A DNA stretch of 64,000 nt from contig NZ_FMVJ01000006.1 in NCBI RefSeq assembly GCF_900102135.1, positions 343,385-407,384 on the forward strand. The letters are read 5' to 3'. Shown one piece after another: positions 10,639 to 20,160 of this stretch (position 1 is its first letter; each line of letters begins with the position of its first letter). The stretch comes from Microvirga guangxiensis. GTDB taxonomy: Bacteria > Pseudomonadota > Alphaproteobacteria > Rhizobiales > Beijerinckiaceae. A program made the translations under genes and the position numbers. Below the pieces are notes generated by a model, which was given only the letters and a program-made list of their open reading frames with translations, did no database searches and was not told the DNA's origin.

Positions 10639-11223
10639 TCAGCGCTCGATGGTGCCGGTACGGCGGATCTTCTTCTGGAGAAGCAGAACGCCGTAAAGGA
10701 GCGCCTCCGCGGTCGGGGGGCAGCCAGGCACGTAGATGTCGACCGGCACGATGCGGTCGCAGCCACGAACCACCGAATAGGAATAATGATAATAGCCGCC
10801 GCCATTGGCACAGGAGCCCATGGAGATGACGTAACGCGGCTCCGGCATCTGGTCGTAGACCTTGCGGAGCGCAGGAGCCATCTTGTTGGTGAGCGTGCCG
10901 GCCACGATCATCACGTCCGACTGGCGCGGCGAGGCGCGAGGGGCGAAGCCGAAGCGCTCGACGTCGTAGCGGGGCATGGACATCTGCATCATCTCGACGG
11001 CGCAGCAGGCCAGGCCGAACGTCATCCACATGAGCGAGCCGGTGCGCGCCCAGGTGATGAGGTCCTCGGTCGAGGTGACGAGGAAGCCCTTGTCGGACAG
11101 TTCGTCATTGATGGAGACGAAATAGGGATCGTTCGAGCCGACCGGCTTGCCGGTATTGGGATCGATGATACCGCGCGGAGCCGGGGCCACCAGAGTGGAC
11201 TGGTTATCGGTGATCAATCCCAT
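10639..11223 (-). CDS. nuoB: NADH-quinone oxidoreductase subunit B
   Basis: The 194-residue PSST-type subunit that carries terminal cluster N2, which donates electrons to quinone. Cluster ligands are seen as the tandem pair in [11 protein letters not shown], then [10 protein letters not shown] and [12 protein letters not shown] chose ATG 11221-11223 ([12 protein letters not shown]), which overlaps the end of nuoA by 10 bases and suggests translational coupling. An ATG seven codons upstream lies deeper in nuoA and is less likely. Confidence 0.96.
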   Translation of the reverse strand: MGLITDNQSTLVAPAPRGIIDPNTGKPVGSNDPYFVSINDELSDKGFLVTSTEDLITWARTGSLMWMTFGLACCAVEMMQMSMPRYDVERFGFAPRASPRQSDVMIVAGTLTNKMAPALRKVYDQMPEPRYVISMGSCANGGGYYHYSYSVVRGCDRIVPVDIYVPGCPPTAEALLYGVLLLQKKIRRTGTIER

Positions 11224-11579
11224 TCCAGGGCTCCCTTCTTCCACTCATAGACGAAGCCGACGGTCAGGACGCCCAGGAAGAGCATCATCGAGAGAAAGCC
11301 GAACCAGCCCAGGTCCCCGAAAACAATGGCCCAGGGGAACAGGAAGGCGACTTCCAGATCGAAGATGATGAAAAGGATGGCCACCAGATAGAAACGCACG
11401 TCGAATTTCATGCGTGCGTCATCGAAGGCATTGAACCCGCACTCGTAAGCGGACAGCTTTTCCGCATCGGGCTTGCTGTAGGCAACGATGAAGGGTGCCA
11501 CGAGCAGCGCCACCCCGATCAGGAGCGACACGCCGATGAAGATCACGAGAGGCAGGTAGTCGGCGAGAAGATTCGTCAT
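11214..11579 (-). CDS. nuoA: NADH-quinone oxidoreductase subunit A
   Basis: A 121-residue, three-helix subunit of the membrane arm and the first gene of the nuo operon here. The diagnostic loop [37 protein letters not shown] is present, given here as its two ends SAYECGF and FDLEVAF. I chose ATG 11577-11579 ([14 protein letters not shown]), with TTCTAGGTG upstream. Longer in-frame extensions lack the family pattern. The promoter of the whole operon should lie between here and the tRNA gene. Confidence 0.95.
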   Translation of the reverse strand: MTNLLADYLPLVIFIGVSLLIGVALLVAPFIVAYSKPDAEKLSAYECGFNAFDDARMKFDVRFYLVAILFIIFDLEVAFLFPWAIVFGDLGWFGFLSMMLFLGVLTVGFVYEWKKGALEWD

Positions 11580-12094
11580 ACGACACCTAGAAGGAACGAA
11601 GCGTGGCCGGAAAGGCCAGCGACATGCCACGCATTTAAGCCACAGAAAGGCCCGATGAAAGATCCTGCGACAAACGGCGGTTTGTGGCGGTTGGCTTAGC
11701 CGAGTTCCCCTTCCGTGACAAGTGTTTGAGCTGCCGTAAAAAGAACCATTCCAAACTAAGATTTGGCTTACTTTCCTGCCTGGGCCACCTTACGGCCGGT
11801 CCTCGGTTTTGCCTGATTTGCGGCAGTTTCGGCCTTGGCATAAGCCTTTGAATCGGTCCGAAGCCCATCCAACACCCCCAATCCTGCGCCAGCCCACGGG
11901 AAATACCGGTAAAAACTCCGGATGCTTTCCGAGCAGCCTCGCCTGATGCCTGCCCCGGCTGAGGCCGCCGATGCCTGCGAATTTGAGGGAAATGCCTAGA
12001 ATCGGAAAATGTGCCACGCTCTGGCAAAGCAGCCATGCTCAGGGCGCACAGGAGCCCGGAGGAAAAGCGATTCACGTTGTCTTTTGGGGAGAAG
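11580..12094. other. Non-coding leader region upstream of nuo
   Basis: No credible gene is visible in these 515 bases; frames open here have no family resemblance and one runs through the tRNA. The stretch should hold the nuo promoter. On the minus strand TTGTCA followed after 16 bases by CTAAGC (around 11695-11722) is a weak candidate, and no clear operator accompanies it. Composition is less GC-rich around 11640-11770 than in the genes. Confidence 0.4.
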
Positions 12095-12171
12095 TGGCGC
12101 GGGCGACGGGGCTCGAACCCGCGACCTCCGGCGTGACAGGCCGGCACTCTAACCGACTGAGCTACGCCCGC
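12095..12171 (-). tRNA. tRNA-Asp (anticodon GTC)
   Basis: On the minus strand the gene folds into a full cloverleaf of 77 bases. The acceptor arm GCGGGCG pairs with CGCCCGC, the D-arm is GCTCAGTCGGTTAGAGT, and the anticodon arm CCGGC-CTGTCAC-GCCGG places GTC at the anticodon. The T-arm GCGGGTTCGAGCCCCGT follows. The discriminator G and an encoded CCA (12095-12097) finish the molecule. It delivers aspartate to GAC and GAT codons. Confidence 0.97.
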
Positions 12172-12331
12172 GCATCGGACCGCCGAAGCGGTGAGTGGGT
12201 GCGGTTTAAGGGCCGCCCTGTTCCCTGTCAAGCGTTCCCTGCCCGCATTTTTAGATGAATCTCAAAAACCCGCAGGGCACATGCCGGTACGGGACGGATC
12301 GAGGGCATTAGCCTCTGTTCCCGGCATGGCT

Positions 12332-12829
12332 CTATTCGGATACGGCAGGCCCGGAGAGGTCCTTCAGGGAGCGTAGAACCCGGTCGCACTCGATCAGCTC
12401 ATCGAGGGCCGATTGCAGCCTTTGCAGAGAATCCGCGGGCAGCACAGGTTGCGATGAGACATGCGGGGATTCGTCGTAGGAAGAATCGGAGAAATCATCC
12501 ATCTCGCCGATGGCGGCTTCCTCCTTCGCCTCCTGGCGTGGAGCGGACACGCTCTCCTCGCCTCGGCCCAGGGCCTGGACGAAGCGGGCGCCCTCCTCTT
12601 TGAGGATGCGCTGCACGCCTCTGATCGTGTAGCCTTCGCCGTAAAGGAGCTGGCGGATGCCCTTGAGCAGATCCACATCGTCAGGGCGATAATAGCGCCG
12701 CCCGCCCCCACGCTTCAGCGGCTTGATCTGTTTGAAACGAGTTTCCCAGAAACGCAGGACGTGTTGCGGGAGATCGAGATCCTCTGCCACCTCGCTGATG
12801 GTGCGGAACGCGTCGGGGCTCTTGTCCAT
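12332..12829 (-). CDS. MerR-family transcriptional regulator
   Basis: A 165-residue DNA-binding protein. Residues about 7-75 form the MerR winged helix, with [20 protein letters not shown] and [18 protein letters not shown]. The second half has an acidic linker and a short coiled-coil-like end ([18 protein letters not shown]), with no metal-binding cysteine cluster, so metal sensing is unlikely. I chose ATG 12827-12829 because GGAAGG precedes it; an ATG five codons earlier is possible. It sits directly after ihfA, a pairing common in alphaproteobacteria. The effector is unknown. Confidence 0.85.
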   Translation of the reverse strand: MDKSPDAFRTISEVAEDLDLPQHVLRFWETRFKQIKPLKRGGGRRYYRPDDVDLLKGIRQLLYGEGYTIRGVQRILKEEGARFVQALGRGEESVSAPRQEAKEEAAIGEMDDFSDSSYDESPHVSSQPVLPADSLQRLQSALDELIECDRVLRSLKDLSGPAVSE

Positions 12830-12850
12830 CGCGCCGCCTTCCATCGCGGG

Positions 12851-13162
12851 TTAGTCCTCTCGCTCGACGGTTTCGCCGTTGATATAGGCCTTCAGCACAT
12901 TGGACGGCTTGAAGACCATGACCCGGCGCGGATCGATCGGCACTTCGACGCCGGTTTTCGGGTTGCGGCCGACGCGCTCGCCCTTGCTGCGAACGACGAA
13001 AGAGCCGAAGGACGACAGCTTGACGGTTTCGCCGGCGGCCAGGCTGTCGCAGATCTCGGCAAGCACCCGCTCGACCAGTTCGGCCGATTCGGTCCTTGAG
13101 AGGCCCACCTTCTGGTAGACAGCCTCGCTCAGATCCGCTCTCGTCACAGTTTTGCCAGCCAT
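12851..13162 (-). CDS. ihfA: Integration host factor alpha subunit
   Basis: A 103-residue HU/IHF-family DNA-bending protein that forms a heterodimer with IhfB. The signature [23 protein letters not shown] is present (seen as [12 protein letters not shown] plus FKPSNVLK), and the arm carries the conserved proline that intercalates into DNA. The N-terminal [13 protein letters not shown] and [17 protein letters not shown] match IhfA rather than HU. It precedes the MerR gene on the minus strand. A palindrome and two TTGAC hexamers lie upstream. Confidence 0.94.
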   Translation of the reverse strand: MAGKTVTRADLSEAVYQKVGLSRTESAELVERVLAEICDSLAAGETVKLSSFGSFVVRSKGERVGRNPKTGVEVPIDPRRVMVFKPSNVLKAYINGETVERED

Positions 13163-13226
13163 TGAGCTCCCCAGCCAGAATGAGTTCTTTGGTCTTTCAA
13201 TCAGTTAAGACGCTATGCAGATGGCT

Positions 13227-13256
13227 CCGTATGGTCAACCTTAGACTTGGCGTCAA
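13227..13256 (-). promoter_or_regulatory. Candidate ihfA promoter region
   Basis: On the minus strand two -35-like hexamers, TTGACG (13251-13256) and TTGACC (13233-13238), occur in tandem. Seventeen bases after each come CATACG and TAGCGT, weak -10 matches of the loose kind usual in alphaproteobacteria. The ihfA start is 65-90 bases downstream. This is motif matching only. Confidence 0.35.
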
Positions 13257-13265
13257 GGCGTTACC

Positions 13266-13287
13266 ATATAGGCTAGATGGCCTATAT
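13266..13287. promoter_or_regulatory. Palindrome between fabH and ihfA, candidate operator
   Basis: ATATAGGC and GCCTATAT flank six bases, giving an inverted repeat just after the fabH stop and 12 bases upstream of the first TTGAC hexamer of ihfA. Its 16-base core TAGGCTAGATGGCCTA differs at only two positions from the palindrome at 52589-52604. There is no T-run, so it is not a standard terminator. A dimeric repressor site is a reasonable guess. Confidence 0.5.
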
Positions 13288-13289
13288 TC

Positions 13290-14267
13290 CTACCAACGGA
13301 TGAGCGCACTGCCCCAAGTGAAGCCGCCGCCGATCGCCTCGATCATAACGAGATCGCCATCCTTGATGCGCCCATCCTTGCGGGCAACGTCGAGTGCGAG
13401 CGGGATCGAAGCAGCCGAAGTGTTGCCGTGCCTGTCCACCGTAATCACCACCTTCTCGGGCGCGATGCCGAGCTTGTCGGCGCTGGCGGTGATGATGCGC
13501 TTGTTGGCCTGATGGGGCACGAACCACTTCAGCTCTTCCGGTGTCGTGCCGCTGGCCGTGAAAGCGTCCTTCACCACGTCGGTGACCATGCCGACGGCGA
13601 ACTTGAAGACTTCCTTGCCCTCCATCTTCAAGACGCCGGTCGTCTTCGTGGAGCCAGGACCGCCGTCGACGTAGAGCTTGTCCCGATAACGTCCATCCGA
13701 GCGCAGCTGCGAGGTCAAAACGCCCCGGTCCGTCGGCGCCCCCTCGCCTTCCTGGGCCTCGAGCACCAGCGCGCCGGCGCCGTCGCCGAAGAGTACGCAG
13801 GTGGTGCGGTCGTTCCAGTCGAGAATGCGTGAGAAGGTCTCTGCCCCGATCACCAGGGCCCGCTTGTGCGAGCCGGACTGGAGGAACTTGTCGGCGGTCG
13901 CGACCGCATAGACGAAGCCGGTGCAGACCGCCTGCAGGTCGAAAGCCGCGCCGTGGGTGATGCCCAGGCCGTTCTGGATCATCGTGGCGGTCGATGGAAA
14001 GGTGTGATCCGGCGTCGAGGTGGCGCAGACGACGAGGTCGATGTCCTGCGCCGTCAATCCCGCATCGGTGAGGGCCGCCTCGGCAGCCTTTATGCCGAGG
14101 ACCGAGGTGGTCTCGTCCTCGTCCGCGATGTAGCGCTGTTCAATCCCGGTCCGCTGGACGATCCACTCGTGAGTGGTATCGACCATCTTTTCCAGGTCCT
14201 GATTGGTCAACTTGCGCCTCGGCAGATAGGACCCGACGCCGCGCACAACGGAACGAATACGTTTCAA
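13290..14267 (-). CDS. fabH: Beta-ketoacyl-ACP synthase III
   Basis: A 325-residue condensing enzyme that starts fatty acid synthesis by joining acetyl-CoA to malonyl-ACP. The catalytic triad is visible: Cys in [10 protein letters not shown], His in VPHQANKRI and Asn in [14 protein letters not shown] favour a TTG start at 14265-14267 ([15 protein letters not shown]), with GGAAAG upstream and 13 bases after the plsX stop. The alternative ATG at 14306 overlaps plsX by 26 bases and adds 13 atypical residues. It shares an operon with plsX. Confidence 0.95.
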   Translation of the reverse strand: MKRIRSVVRGVGSYLPRRKLTNQDLEKMVDTTHEWIVQRTGIEQRYIADEDETTSVLGIKAAEAALTDAGLTAQDIDLVVCATSTPDHTFPSTATMIQNGLGITHGAAFDLQAVCTGFVYAVATADKFLQSGSHKRALVIGAETFSRILDWNDRTTCVLFGDGAGALVLEAQEGEGAPTDRGVLTSQLRSDGRYRDKLYVDGGPGSTKTTGVLKMEGKEVFKFAVGMVTDVVKDAFTASGTTPEELKWFVPHQANKRIITASADKLGIAPEKVVITVDRHGNTSAASIPLALDVARKDGRIKDGDLVMIEAIGGGFTWGSALIRW

Positions 14268-14280
14268 GGTAATGCTTTCC

Positions 14281-15315
14281 TCAGGCCGAGTGCCCGACGG
14301 GATCATGCTCCAACATGCCCCGGATCGTGTTCATCAGTTCAAAATGCGCCATGTCGTAGGCCACGTCGATGGCGCTCGCGAAACCCAGATCGTCCGTGCC
14401 GCCGTGGCTCTTCACCACCACGCCTTCGAGGCCCAGGAAAACGCCGCCATTGACCTTGCGCGGGTCCATCTTGTCCTTGAGAGCGTTAAAAGCCTGTTTC
14501 GCGAACAGATAGCCGATCTTGGCCATGAGGGTACGGCTCATGGCGGAGCGCAGATATTGGCCGATCTGCTTGGCAGTTCCTTCAGCAGTCTTGAGCGCGA
14601 TATTCCCCGTAAAGCCCTCGGTGACCACTACGTCGACGGTTCCCTTGCCGATGTCGTCGCCTTCCACGAAGCCATGATACTGCAAATAAGGAGCATTCAT
14701 CTCCCTGAGAATACGGCCGGCTTCCTTAACCGCCTCGATTCCCTTGATTTCTTCAGTGCCGACATTGAGCAGACCCACTGTCGGACGCTCCAGATCGAAC
14801 ACGATGCGAGCCATTGCGGCGCCCATGATGGCCATGTCAACCAGGTGCCCCGCATCCGCGCCGATGGTCGCGCCCACGTCGAGCACGATGCTCTCGCTCC
14901 GCATGGTGGGCCACATGGCCGCAATCGCGGGGCGCTCGATATGCGCCATCGTCTTCAGGCAAATCTTGGCGGTCGCCATGAGGGCGCCCGTATTGCCGGC
15001 GGACACGCAGGCATCCGCCTCCCCGTCACGCACGGCCTGAACGGCCTTCCACATGGAGGACTTCCCACGGCCCATGCGGATCGCCTGGCTCGGCTTCTCG
15101 TCCATGGAGATGGAGATTTCAGTATGGTGAAGCTCGGTCGCCGCCTTCAGCTTGGGGTGAGCATTCAGAAGGGGCGCGATGACCGCATCGTTGCCGAACA
15201 TGAGAAAGCGGATATCGGGATGTCTCTCGAGGGCCAGGGCCGCGCCCGGGATCACGATCGATGGGCCATGGTCCCCTCCCATCGCATCGAGCGAAATACG
15301 CACTGGCTTCGACAT
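14281..15315 (-). CDS. plsX: Phosphate acyltransferase PlsX
   Basis: A 344-residue enzyme that converts acyl-ACP to acyl-phosphate, the first step of phospholipid synthesis by the PlsX/PlsY route. It begins with the family N-terminus [19 protein letters not shown]. The internal [14 protein letters not shown] and [19 protein letters not shown] are also typical. I chose ATG 15313-15315; upstream in-frame codons carry a composition unlike the family. It is placed before fabH, as in many bacteria. Confidence 0.95.
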   Translation of the reverse strand: MSKPVRISLDAMGGDHGPSIVIPGAALALERHPDIRFLMFGNDAVIAPLLNAHPKLKAATELHHTEISISMDEKPSQAIRMGRGKSSMWKAVQAVRDGEADACVSAGNTGALMATAKICLKTMAHIERPAIAAMWPTMRSESIVLDVGATIGADAGHLVDMAIMGAAMARIVFDLERPTVGLLNVGTEEIKGIEAVKEAGRILREMNAPYLQYHGFVEGDDIGKGTVDVVVTEGFTGNIALKTAEGTAKQIGQYLRSAMSRTLMAKIGYLFAKQAFNALKDKMDPRKVNGGVFLGLEGVVVKSHGGTDDLGFASAIDVAYDMAHFELMNTIRGMLEHDPVGHSA

Positions 15316-15460
15316 AACCGTTTTTTCTTTCTTTCGGCGTGAACAGGGGGCGGAAAATACCGGTTTGCGGGTGTATCGCAACCGAATTCTATAGCCCTCC
15401 CCCTGGCGGCAGGCGGGAGCGCATGGCTGCATTGAGCCGTGGTTTTCCCTAGTTTCGAGG

Positions 15461-15976
15461 CTACTTGTCCGCCTTGAGCTTGTTCAGGGCGGCGAAGGGC
15501 GAATCCTTCTCGTCGCTCGGATCCCGATAATCGAAATCGACGCCGGGTTTGCGCGGATAGGGGTCGAGCCCGAGGGCCAGGAACTCAGCCGTGAGCGCGC
15601 CAAGATCGATCTGCCCGTTAATGATCTCGTCCGGCGGCTCATACTCGTTGATATCGGTAGGAGGCTCGGCGGGCATACCCGACGGCTCGGCGAAATCCAC
15701 CTCAACGTCCTCCTCGATGTCGGAATCGAACGAATCGAGGGTGACGACGCAGACCTGCGTGATGGAAGCCTTGACCACGCCCGTCACATGGATGCCCTTG
15801 GCGGTGCTGGTGAGCTGGTAGTCGGCCGAGAGAGCCTGGATGCCTGGAAGCCCGAAATCCTTCGCCAGGGCGTCGCGTTCCTCGGCACTCACCACCACGT
15901 GAACCTCCTGCCCCCGAGGCGGAATGTTCATGACATCCACGAGGCGGGACAAGGGACCTACGGATTCAGGAGTCAT
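15461..15976 (-). CDS. DUF177 (YceD-like) protein
   Basis: A 171-residue protein of the YceD/DUF177 family, members of which are linked to 23S rRNA accumulation in plants and E. coli. It shows the conserved cysteine segment [24 protein letters not shown] and the acidic end [19 protein letters not shown]. In many bacteria yceD precedes rpmF and plsX; here rpmF is absent and plsX follows at 145 bases. The start overlaps the end of the upstream chaperone gene by 4 bases (ATGA). Confidence 0.85.
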   Translation of the reverse strand: MTPESVGPLSRLVDVMNIPPRGQEVHVVVSAEERDALAKDFGLPGIQALSADYQLTSTAKGIHVTGVVKASITQVCVVTLDSFDSDIEEDVEVDFAEPSGMPAEPPTDINEYEPPDEIINGQIDLGALTAEFLALGLDPYPRKPGVDFDYRDPSDEKDSPFAALNKLKADK

Positions 15977-16518
15977 CGGCTTCTCTCCTCTGTGAAGGCC
16001 TCGGGCGACGGGAAAGCCGGCCCGGCTTCAAGTAATGTGTCGAGCGTGACGGTCTTAAGACCCTTGTCGGCTGCCAAGGCATAACGCGCAAGCGCCGTGG
16101 CAGGTGCATCGCCACCTAGGGCATTCCGGCCCAGAGCTTCAGCGAGCCCAGCTTCGTTTCCGCCATTCAAGGCAGGGTCATAGGCCTGAGCCCGCCCATA
16201 GAAAGACGCAGCAACCTTCTTCATGCGCTTAGGCACGACCGTGTCGCCCACGCCCATTTCTCGTAAGGAGGCGTCCATATCCCTGAAGAAGGCATCCGTC
16301 AGGTCTTTGGCGACATCGTCTGCGGGAGGCGGAAGCTCCCGAAGAGCCCTCAAGGACAGGACCATATGGAGCGAAAGGGACTCGAAACGTCCCTCGAGGG
16401 TATCCGGGATACCAAGTGCCGCATAAAGACCCGGATTCCGGGATGCCGTGGCGATTCTCTCGTAGAGAGTTGCAATGGCCACGCGCCGGGGATCTTTGCG
16501 GAAGAGACTGAATATCAC
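15973..16518 (-). CDS. Ubiquinol-cytochrome c chaperone family protein
   Basis: A 181-residue protein of the CBP3/UQCC family, which in mitochondria assists assembly of cytochrome b of complex III. The motif LYERIATASRNPGLYAALGIPDTLEGRF (seen as LYERIATASRNPGLY and PDTLEGRFES) and LSLHMVLSLRAL are typical, as is FFRDMDASLREMGVGD. I chose GTG 16516-16518 (IFSLFRKDPRR) because GGAAGGGGAAA stands directly upstream; a more distant ATG at 16578 has no such site. It diverges from bamE. Confidence 0.88.
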   Translation of the reverse strand: MIFSLFRKDPRRVAIATLYERIATASRNPGLYAALGIPDTLEGRFESLSLHMVLSLRALRELPPPADDVAKDLTDAFFRDMDASLREMGVGDTVVPKRMKKVAASFYGRAQAYDPALNGGNEAGLAEALGRNALGGDAPATALARYALAADKGLKTVTLDTLLEAGPAFPSPEAFTEERSR

Positions 16519-16621
16519 AGACTTTCCCCTTCCAAGCTTGTCAAAACTGAAACCTCGGGTTACGCCATCACGATCCACAGGCGCAAGCTCATCCGCGCCG
16601 CATTCCTGGAAGAACCGTACG

Positions 16622-17077
16622 ATGCGTCGATATCATACCCTTTTGGTACGCTTGGCCACTGCGACTTTCCTGGCCACCTCCGTTGCCGCCTGCACCATGG
16701 GCGAGGAGTTTGCCCGCGGATACCAGCTGGACGAGAATGCCGTAGCTCAGGTGAAGAAGGGCATGAGCGCCGAACAGGTGCTCCAGACTCTCGGCACTCC
16801 CTCGACGGTGTCCACCGTCGGCAACAGGAACTGGTACTACATCAGCCAGCGCTCCCGCCGCACCCTTCAGTTCATGGGCGAGCAGGTGGTGGATCAACGC
16901 GTCACCGCTGTCTATTTCGACAAGAACCTTCGCGTCGAGCGCGTGGGCCTCTACGGCATTCAGGATGGTCAGGTGTTCGACTTCATCAGCCGCAAGACCC
17001 CGTCCGGCGGCGAAGAGACGAGCTTCCTCGGTCAGATCTTCAAGGGCTCGAACAACTTCAATCCGTTCGGCAGCTGA
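16622..17077 (+). CDS. bamE: Outer membrane assembly lipoprotein BamE
   Basis: A 151-residue lipoprotein of the SmpA/OmlA family, an accessory part of the BAM complex that inserts beta-barrel proteins. The signal peptide ends in a lipobox with SVAAC at about residues 20-24. The SmpA domain contains the QVKKGMSAEQVLQTLGTPS motif and NRNWYYISQRSRRTL. I chose ATG 16622 (MRRYHTLLVRL), with GGAAGA upstream. An upstream in-frame ATG lies within the opposite gene. It is divergent from the bc1 chaperone gene. Confidence 0.93.
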   Translation: MRRYHTLLVRLATATFLATSVAACTMGEEFARGYQLDENAVAQVKKGMSAEQVLQTLGTPSTVSTVGNRNWYYISQRSRRTLQFMGEQVVDQRVTAVYFDKNLRVERVGLYGIQDGQVFDFISRKTPSGGEETSFLGQIFKGSNNFNPFGS

Positions 17078-17094
17078 GGCCACCGACCTAAAGG

Positions 17095-17784
17095 ATGCTT
17101 CCAAAAGACGTACTCATAGCGGCCCTTGAAGCGATAATAGCTCAAGGGCCATTTCCTAATGGGGACTGGATTCTTTCATCCTCAAAATTGCAAATAGCAA
17201 CTGTGGACGGCGATCTTACCTTCGCCATTTCTCTACAGTCGAGTTCACATAATCGTAGTGGCTGTGATGTGACCTGCTCGCCTTATTGGCGCATCCGTTC
17301 AAAGCATTGGGAAAGCTGGGTTCGAAAGGCAAAGCCAAGTTGGCGAAAAGGTCCGGGCTCCTCCCCGTTCCTCGGTGATTACGTGCGTAATTTCGATGCA
17401 ATAGGTCCAGGACTTGGATTGCAAACCTGGACGTTTCCAGGAAGCGGTCCCAACCAACCCAGCATTCTAGCTGTCACAAATGATCTCTCCCATAATGTTT
17501 GGCCCATCTTTCAAGCAGCGCCTCAGCAAGAAGCGCTCGCAAATCTAGTTGCCAAAACTTATGCGCTTCATGTCAAGCCTATGATGTGGGGAGAATACTT
17601 CGTTGCGATTGGGAGACCCGATCTGGCGCACTACATCCTTCAAAGTTTCCTAGCCCTTTCGCCATCACTGGCCGCATTGTTCTCATTGTTCAAGGCAGAA
17701 CTCCGCGCTGGCCGCCCGCTCCCTAACAATCTTAATTCGCAAGCATTTCAGAAAGCGCATGAGTTGGGCTTGGTTGAGATCTGA
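17095..17784 (+). CDS. Hypothetical protein, low GC, unassigned
   Basis: A 229-residue soluble protein that I do not recognise. There is no signal peptide or clear membrane segment. The N-terminal half is rich in Trp and Ser and predicted beta (GDWILSSSKLQIATV, LTFAISLQSSS, DVTCSPYWRIRSKHWESW). The second half is helical (ANLVAKTYALHVKPMMW, HYILQSFLALSPSLAALFSL). Base composition departs from the neighbours: bases 17161-17220 contain 28 G or C of 60, against 37 of 60 at 18001-18060. The ribosome site AAAGG abuts the ATG, so the start is uncertain. Recent acquisition is likely. Confidence 0.6.
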   Translation: MLPKDVLIAALEAIIAQGPFPNGDWILSSSKLQIATVDGDLTFAISLQSSSHNRSGCDVTCSPYWRIRSKHWESWVRKAKPSWRKGPGSSPFLGDYVRNFDAIGPGLGLQTWTFPGSGPNQPSILAVTNDLSHNVWPIFQAAPQQEALANLVAKTYALHVKPMMWGEYFVAIGRPDLAHYILQSFLALSPSLAALFSLFKAELRAGRPLPNNLNSQAFQKAHELGLVEI

Positions 17785-17820
17785 CCTCTGCCCAACGATT
17801 TCCTTTCTCATCAAGACAAG

Positions 17821-17851
17821 AACAAAAAACCTCGCAGCGTGAGCTGCGAGG
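17821..17851 (-). terminator. Rho-independent terminator of hppA
   Basis: The 9-bp arms CCTCGCAGC and GCTGCGAGG enclose GTGA on the plus strand. On the minus strand the stem is followed by TTTTTTGTT. It lies 27 bases after the hppA stop, in the right orientation. Confidence 0.88.
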
Positions 17852-17877
17852 TCGGTGCGTTGTAGCTTCCGAAGGCG

Positions 17878-20004
17878 TTACGAGTGCGCCAGGATCGCAA
17901 GCAACATCAATGCGATGATATTGGTGATCTTGATTGCCGGGTTCACGGCTGGGCCAGCCGTGTCCTTATAGGGATCGCCGACGGTATCGCCCGTGACAGA
18001 CGCCTTGTGCGCCTCTGAGCCCTTATGATGCGTCGTACCGGAAGCGTCCGTGAAGCCATCCTCGAAGGATTTCTTCGCGTTGTCCCAGGCGCCGCCGCCC
18101 GAGGTCATGGAGATGGCGACGAAGAGTCCCGTTACGATCACGCCCAGCAGCATTGCGCCCACGGCTGAGAAGGCCTGCGACTTACCGGCAACCCACAGGA
18201 TCACGAAATAGGTCACGATGGGTGCCAGCACCGGCAGGAGCGAGGGGATGACCATCTCCTTGATCGCGGCGCGGGTAAGCATGTCCACCGCGCGGCCGTA
18301 ATCGGGACGCTCGGTGCCCTGCATGATGCCCGGCTTCTCGCGGAACTGACGGCGAACCTCTTCGACAACCGCACCTGCTGCGCGGCCCACCGCCGTCATG
18401 GCGATGCCGCCGAACAGGAATGGAATGAGGCCGCCGAACAGAAGTCCCACCACCACGTAGGGGTTGGTAAGCGAGAAATCCGGGTTCACGCCTTGGAAGT
18501 ACGGGTATTGCTCCGCATTCCGTGTGAAGAAGGCCAGATCCGACGTATAGGCAGCGAAGAGCACGAGAGCGCCAAGCCCTGCGGAGCCGATGGCATAGCC
18601 TTTCGTGACGGCCTTCGTAGTGTTTCCCACCGCATCGAGCGCATCGGTCGACTTGCGCACTTCCTTCGGAAGTCCCGCCATCTCCGCGATGCCACCTGCG
18701 TTGTCGGTCACCGGGCCGAAAGCATCAAGCGCCACGATCATGCCGGCGAGAGCCAGCATTGCCGTCACCGCGATGGCGATGCCGAACAGACCTGCAAGCG
18801 TGTAGGCGATGATGATGCCTGCGATGATCACGATGGTCGGAAGAGCCGTCGATTCCAGCGATACCGCAAGGCCCTGGATCACGTTGGTGCCATGGCCGGT
18901 CACGGAGGACTGGGCAATGGAGCGGACGGGCCGGAAGCCGACGCCCGTGTAGTACTCCGTGATCACGACGATGAAGGCCGTAACCGCAAGGCCGATGATC
19001 GCGCACCAGAACAGATCCTGGCCTGTGAATTCGGCTCCTGCGACCTGCCCGAAACCGATCATCTGCCATGTGACGAGGCCAATGGCGATGGCGGAAAGAA
19101 TGCCGGTCGCAATGAGGCCCTTGTAGAGCGCGCCCATGATGGATTCGTTCTGACCGAGCTTCACGAAGAACGTGCCGATGATCGAGGTGACGATGCAGGC
19201 CGCGCCGATGGCGAGCGGGTACATGAGCATCGAGTCGAGGATGTTCTGTCCCGCGAAGAAGATCGCTGCCAGCACCATGGTGGCGACGACCGTCACCGCA
19301 TAGGTCTCGAACAGGTCGGCAGCCATGCCGGCGCAGTCGCCGACATTGTCGCCCACGTTGTCGGCGATGGTGGCGGGATTGCGCGGATCGTCTTCGGGAA
19401 TGCCTGCCTCGACCTTGCCCACGAGATCGCCGCCGACGTCCGCACCCTTGGTGAAGATGCCGCCGCCGAGACGGGCGAAGATCGAAATCAGTGAAGCGCC
19501 GAAGCCCAGGGCCACAAGGCTATCGATCACCACGCGATCGGCAGGATTGAGGCCACCGATGCGGGTGAGATAGCCATAGTAGAGCGCCACGCCCAAGAGC
19601 GCGAGGCCTGCCACCAGCATGCCCGTAACGGCGCCGGCCTTGAAGGCCACGTCGAGACCGCCGCCGAGGGATTGCGTGGCGGCCTGTGCGGTGCGGACAT
19701 TGGCACGAACCGAAACGTTCATGCCGATAAAGCCTGCCACACCCGACAGAATCGCGCCGATAGCGAAGCCGATGCCGACCCGAATACCGAGGAAGTAGGT
19801 GATGATGGCAAACAGCACCACGCCGACAACGGCGATGGTCGTGTACTGCCTGCGGAGATAGGCTTTAGCGCCTTCGGCGATTGCGCCTGCGATCTCTTGC
19901 ATGCGCTGCGAACCGGCGTCCCGCTTCATCACATCGCTGATGGCCCAGAAGCCATACGCAATCGAGAGAAGCCCGCCCAAAATAATAAGGGTGAGTGCCA
20001 TCAT
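17878..20004 (-). CDS. hppA: Membrane-bound proton-translocating pyrophosphatase
   Basis: A 708-residue integral membrane enzyme with about 16 helices that hydrolyses pyrophosphate and pumps protons. The substrate motif [20 protein letters not shown] and the acidic repeat [21 protein letters not shown] (quoted in part) are present. The segment [19 protein letters not shown] has lysine after GNTT, the residue established in K+-independent enzymes, where K+-dependent ones have alanine. Two adjacent ATG codons, 20004 and 20001, could start it. About 150 AT-richer bases upstream should contain its own promoter. Confidence 0.96.
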   Translation of the reverse strand: MMALTLIILGGLLSIAYGFWAISDVMKRDAGSQRMQEIAGAIAEGAKAYLRRQYTTIAVVGVVLFAIITYFLGIRVGIGFAIGAILSGVAGFIGMNVSVRANVRTAQAATQSLGGGLDVAFKAGAVTGMLVAGLALLGVALYYGYLTRIGGLNPADRVVIDSLVALGFGASLISIFARLGGGIFTKGADVGGDLVGKVEAGIPEDDPRNPATIADNVGDNVGDCAGMAADLFETYAVTVVATMVLAAIFFAGQNILDSMLMYPLAIGAACIVTSIIGTFFVKLGQNESIMGALYKGLIATGILSAIAIGLVTWQMIGFGQVAGAEFTGQDLFWCAIIGLAVTAFIVVITEYYTGVGFRPVRSIAQSSVTGHGTNVIQGLAVSLESTALPTIVIIAGIIIAYTLAGLFGIAIAVTAMLALAGMIVALDAFGPVTDNAGGIAEMAGLPKEVRKSTDALDAVGNTTKAVTKGYAIGSAGLGALVLFAAYTSDLAFFTRNAEQYPYFQGVNPDFSLTNPYVVVGLLFGGLIPFLFGGIAMTAVGRAAGAVVEEVRRQFREKPGIMQGTERPDYGRAVDMLTRAAIKEMVIPSLLPVLAPIVTYFVILWVAGKSQAFSAVGAMLLGVIVTGLFVAISMTSGGGAWDNAKKSFEDGFTDASGTTHHKGSEAHKASVTGDTVGDPYKDTAGPAVNPAIKITNIIALMLLAILAHS

Positions 20005-20160
20005 GCCATCCTTGTTATGGGAAAGCAGAAAGCCGCTTCTCAAGGCCCGAATTTTGGCCTCGAACGGCCTCCACCCCCAGCGAAGTTTATATTTGGTGGC
20101 AAAAAAGAAGGCGCTTCGCAACGATACTTGGCAATTAAATCACAGGAAGCCTGTAAGACT

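Noticed and set aside
11635..12231. Minus-strand open frame of 198 codons upstream of nuoA
   Set aside because: It reads through the complete tRNA-Asp gene and has no family resemblance.
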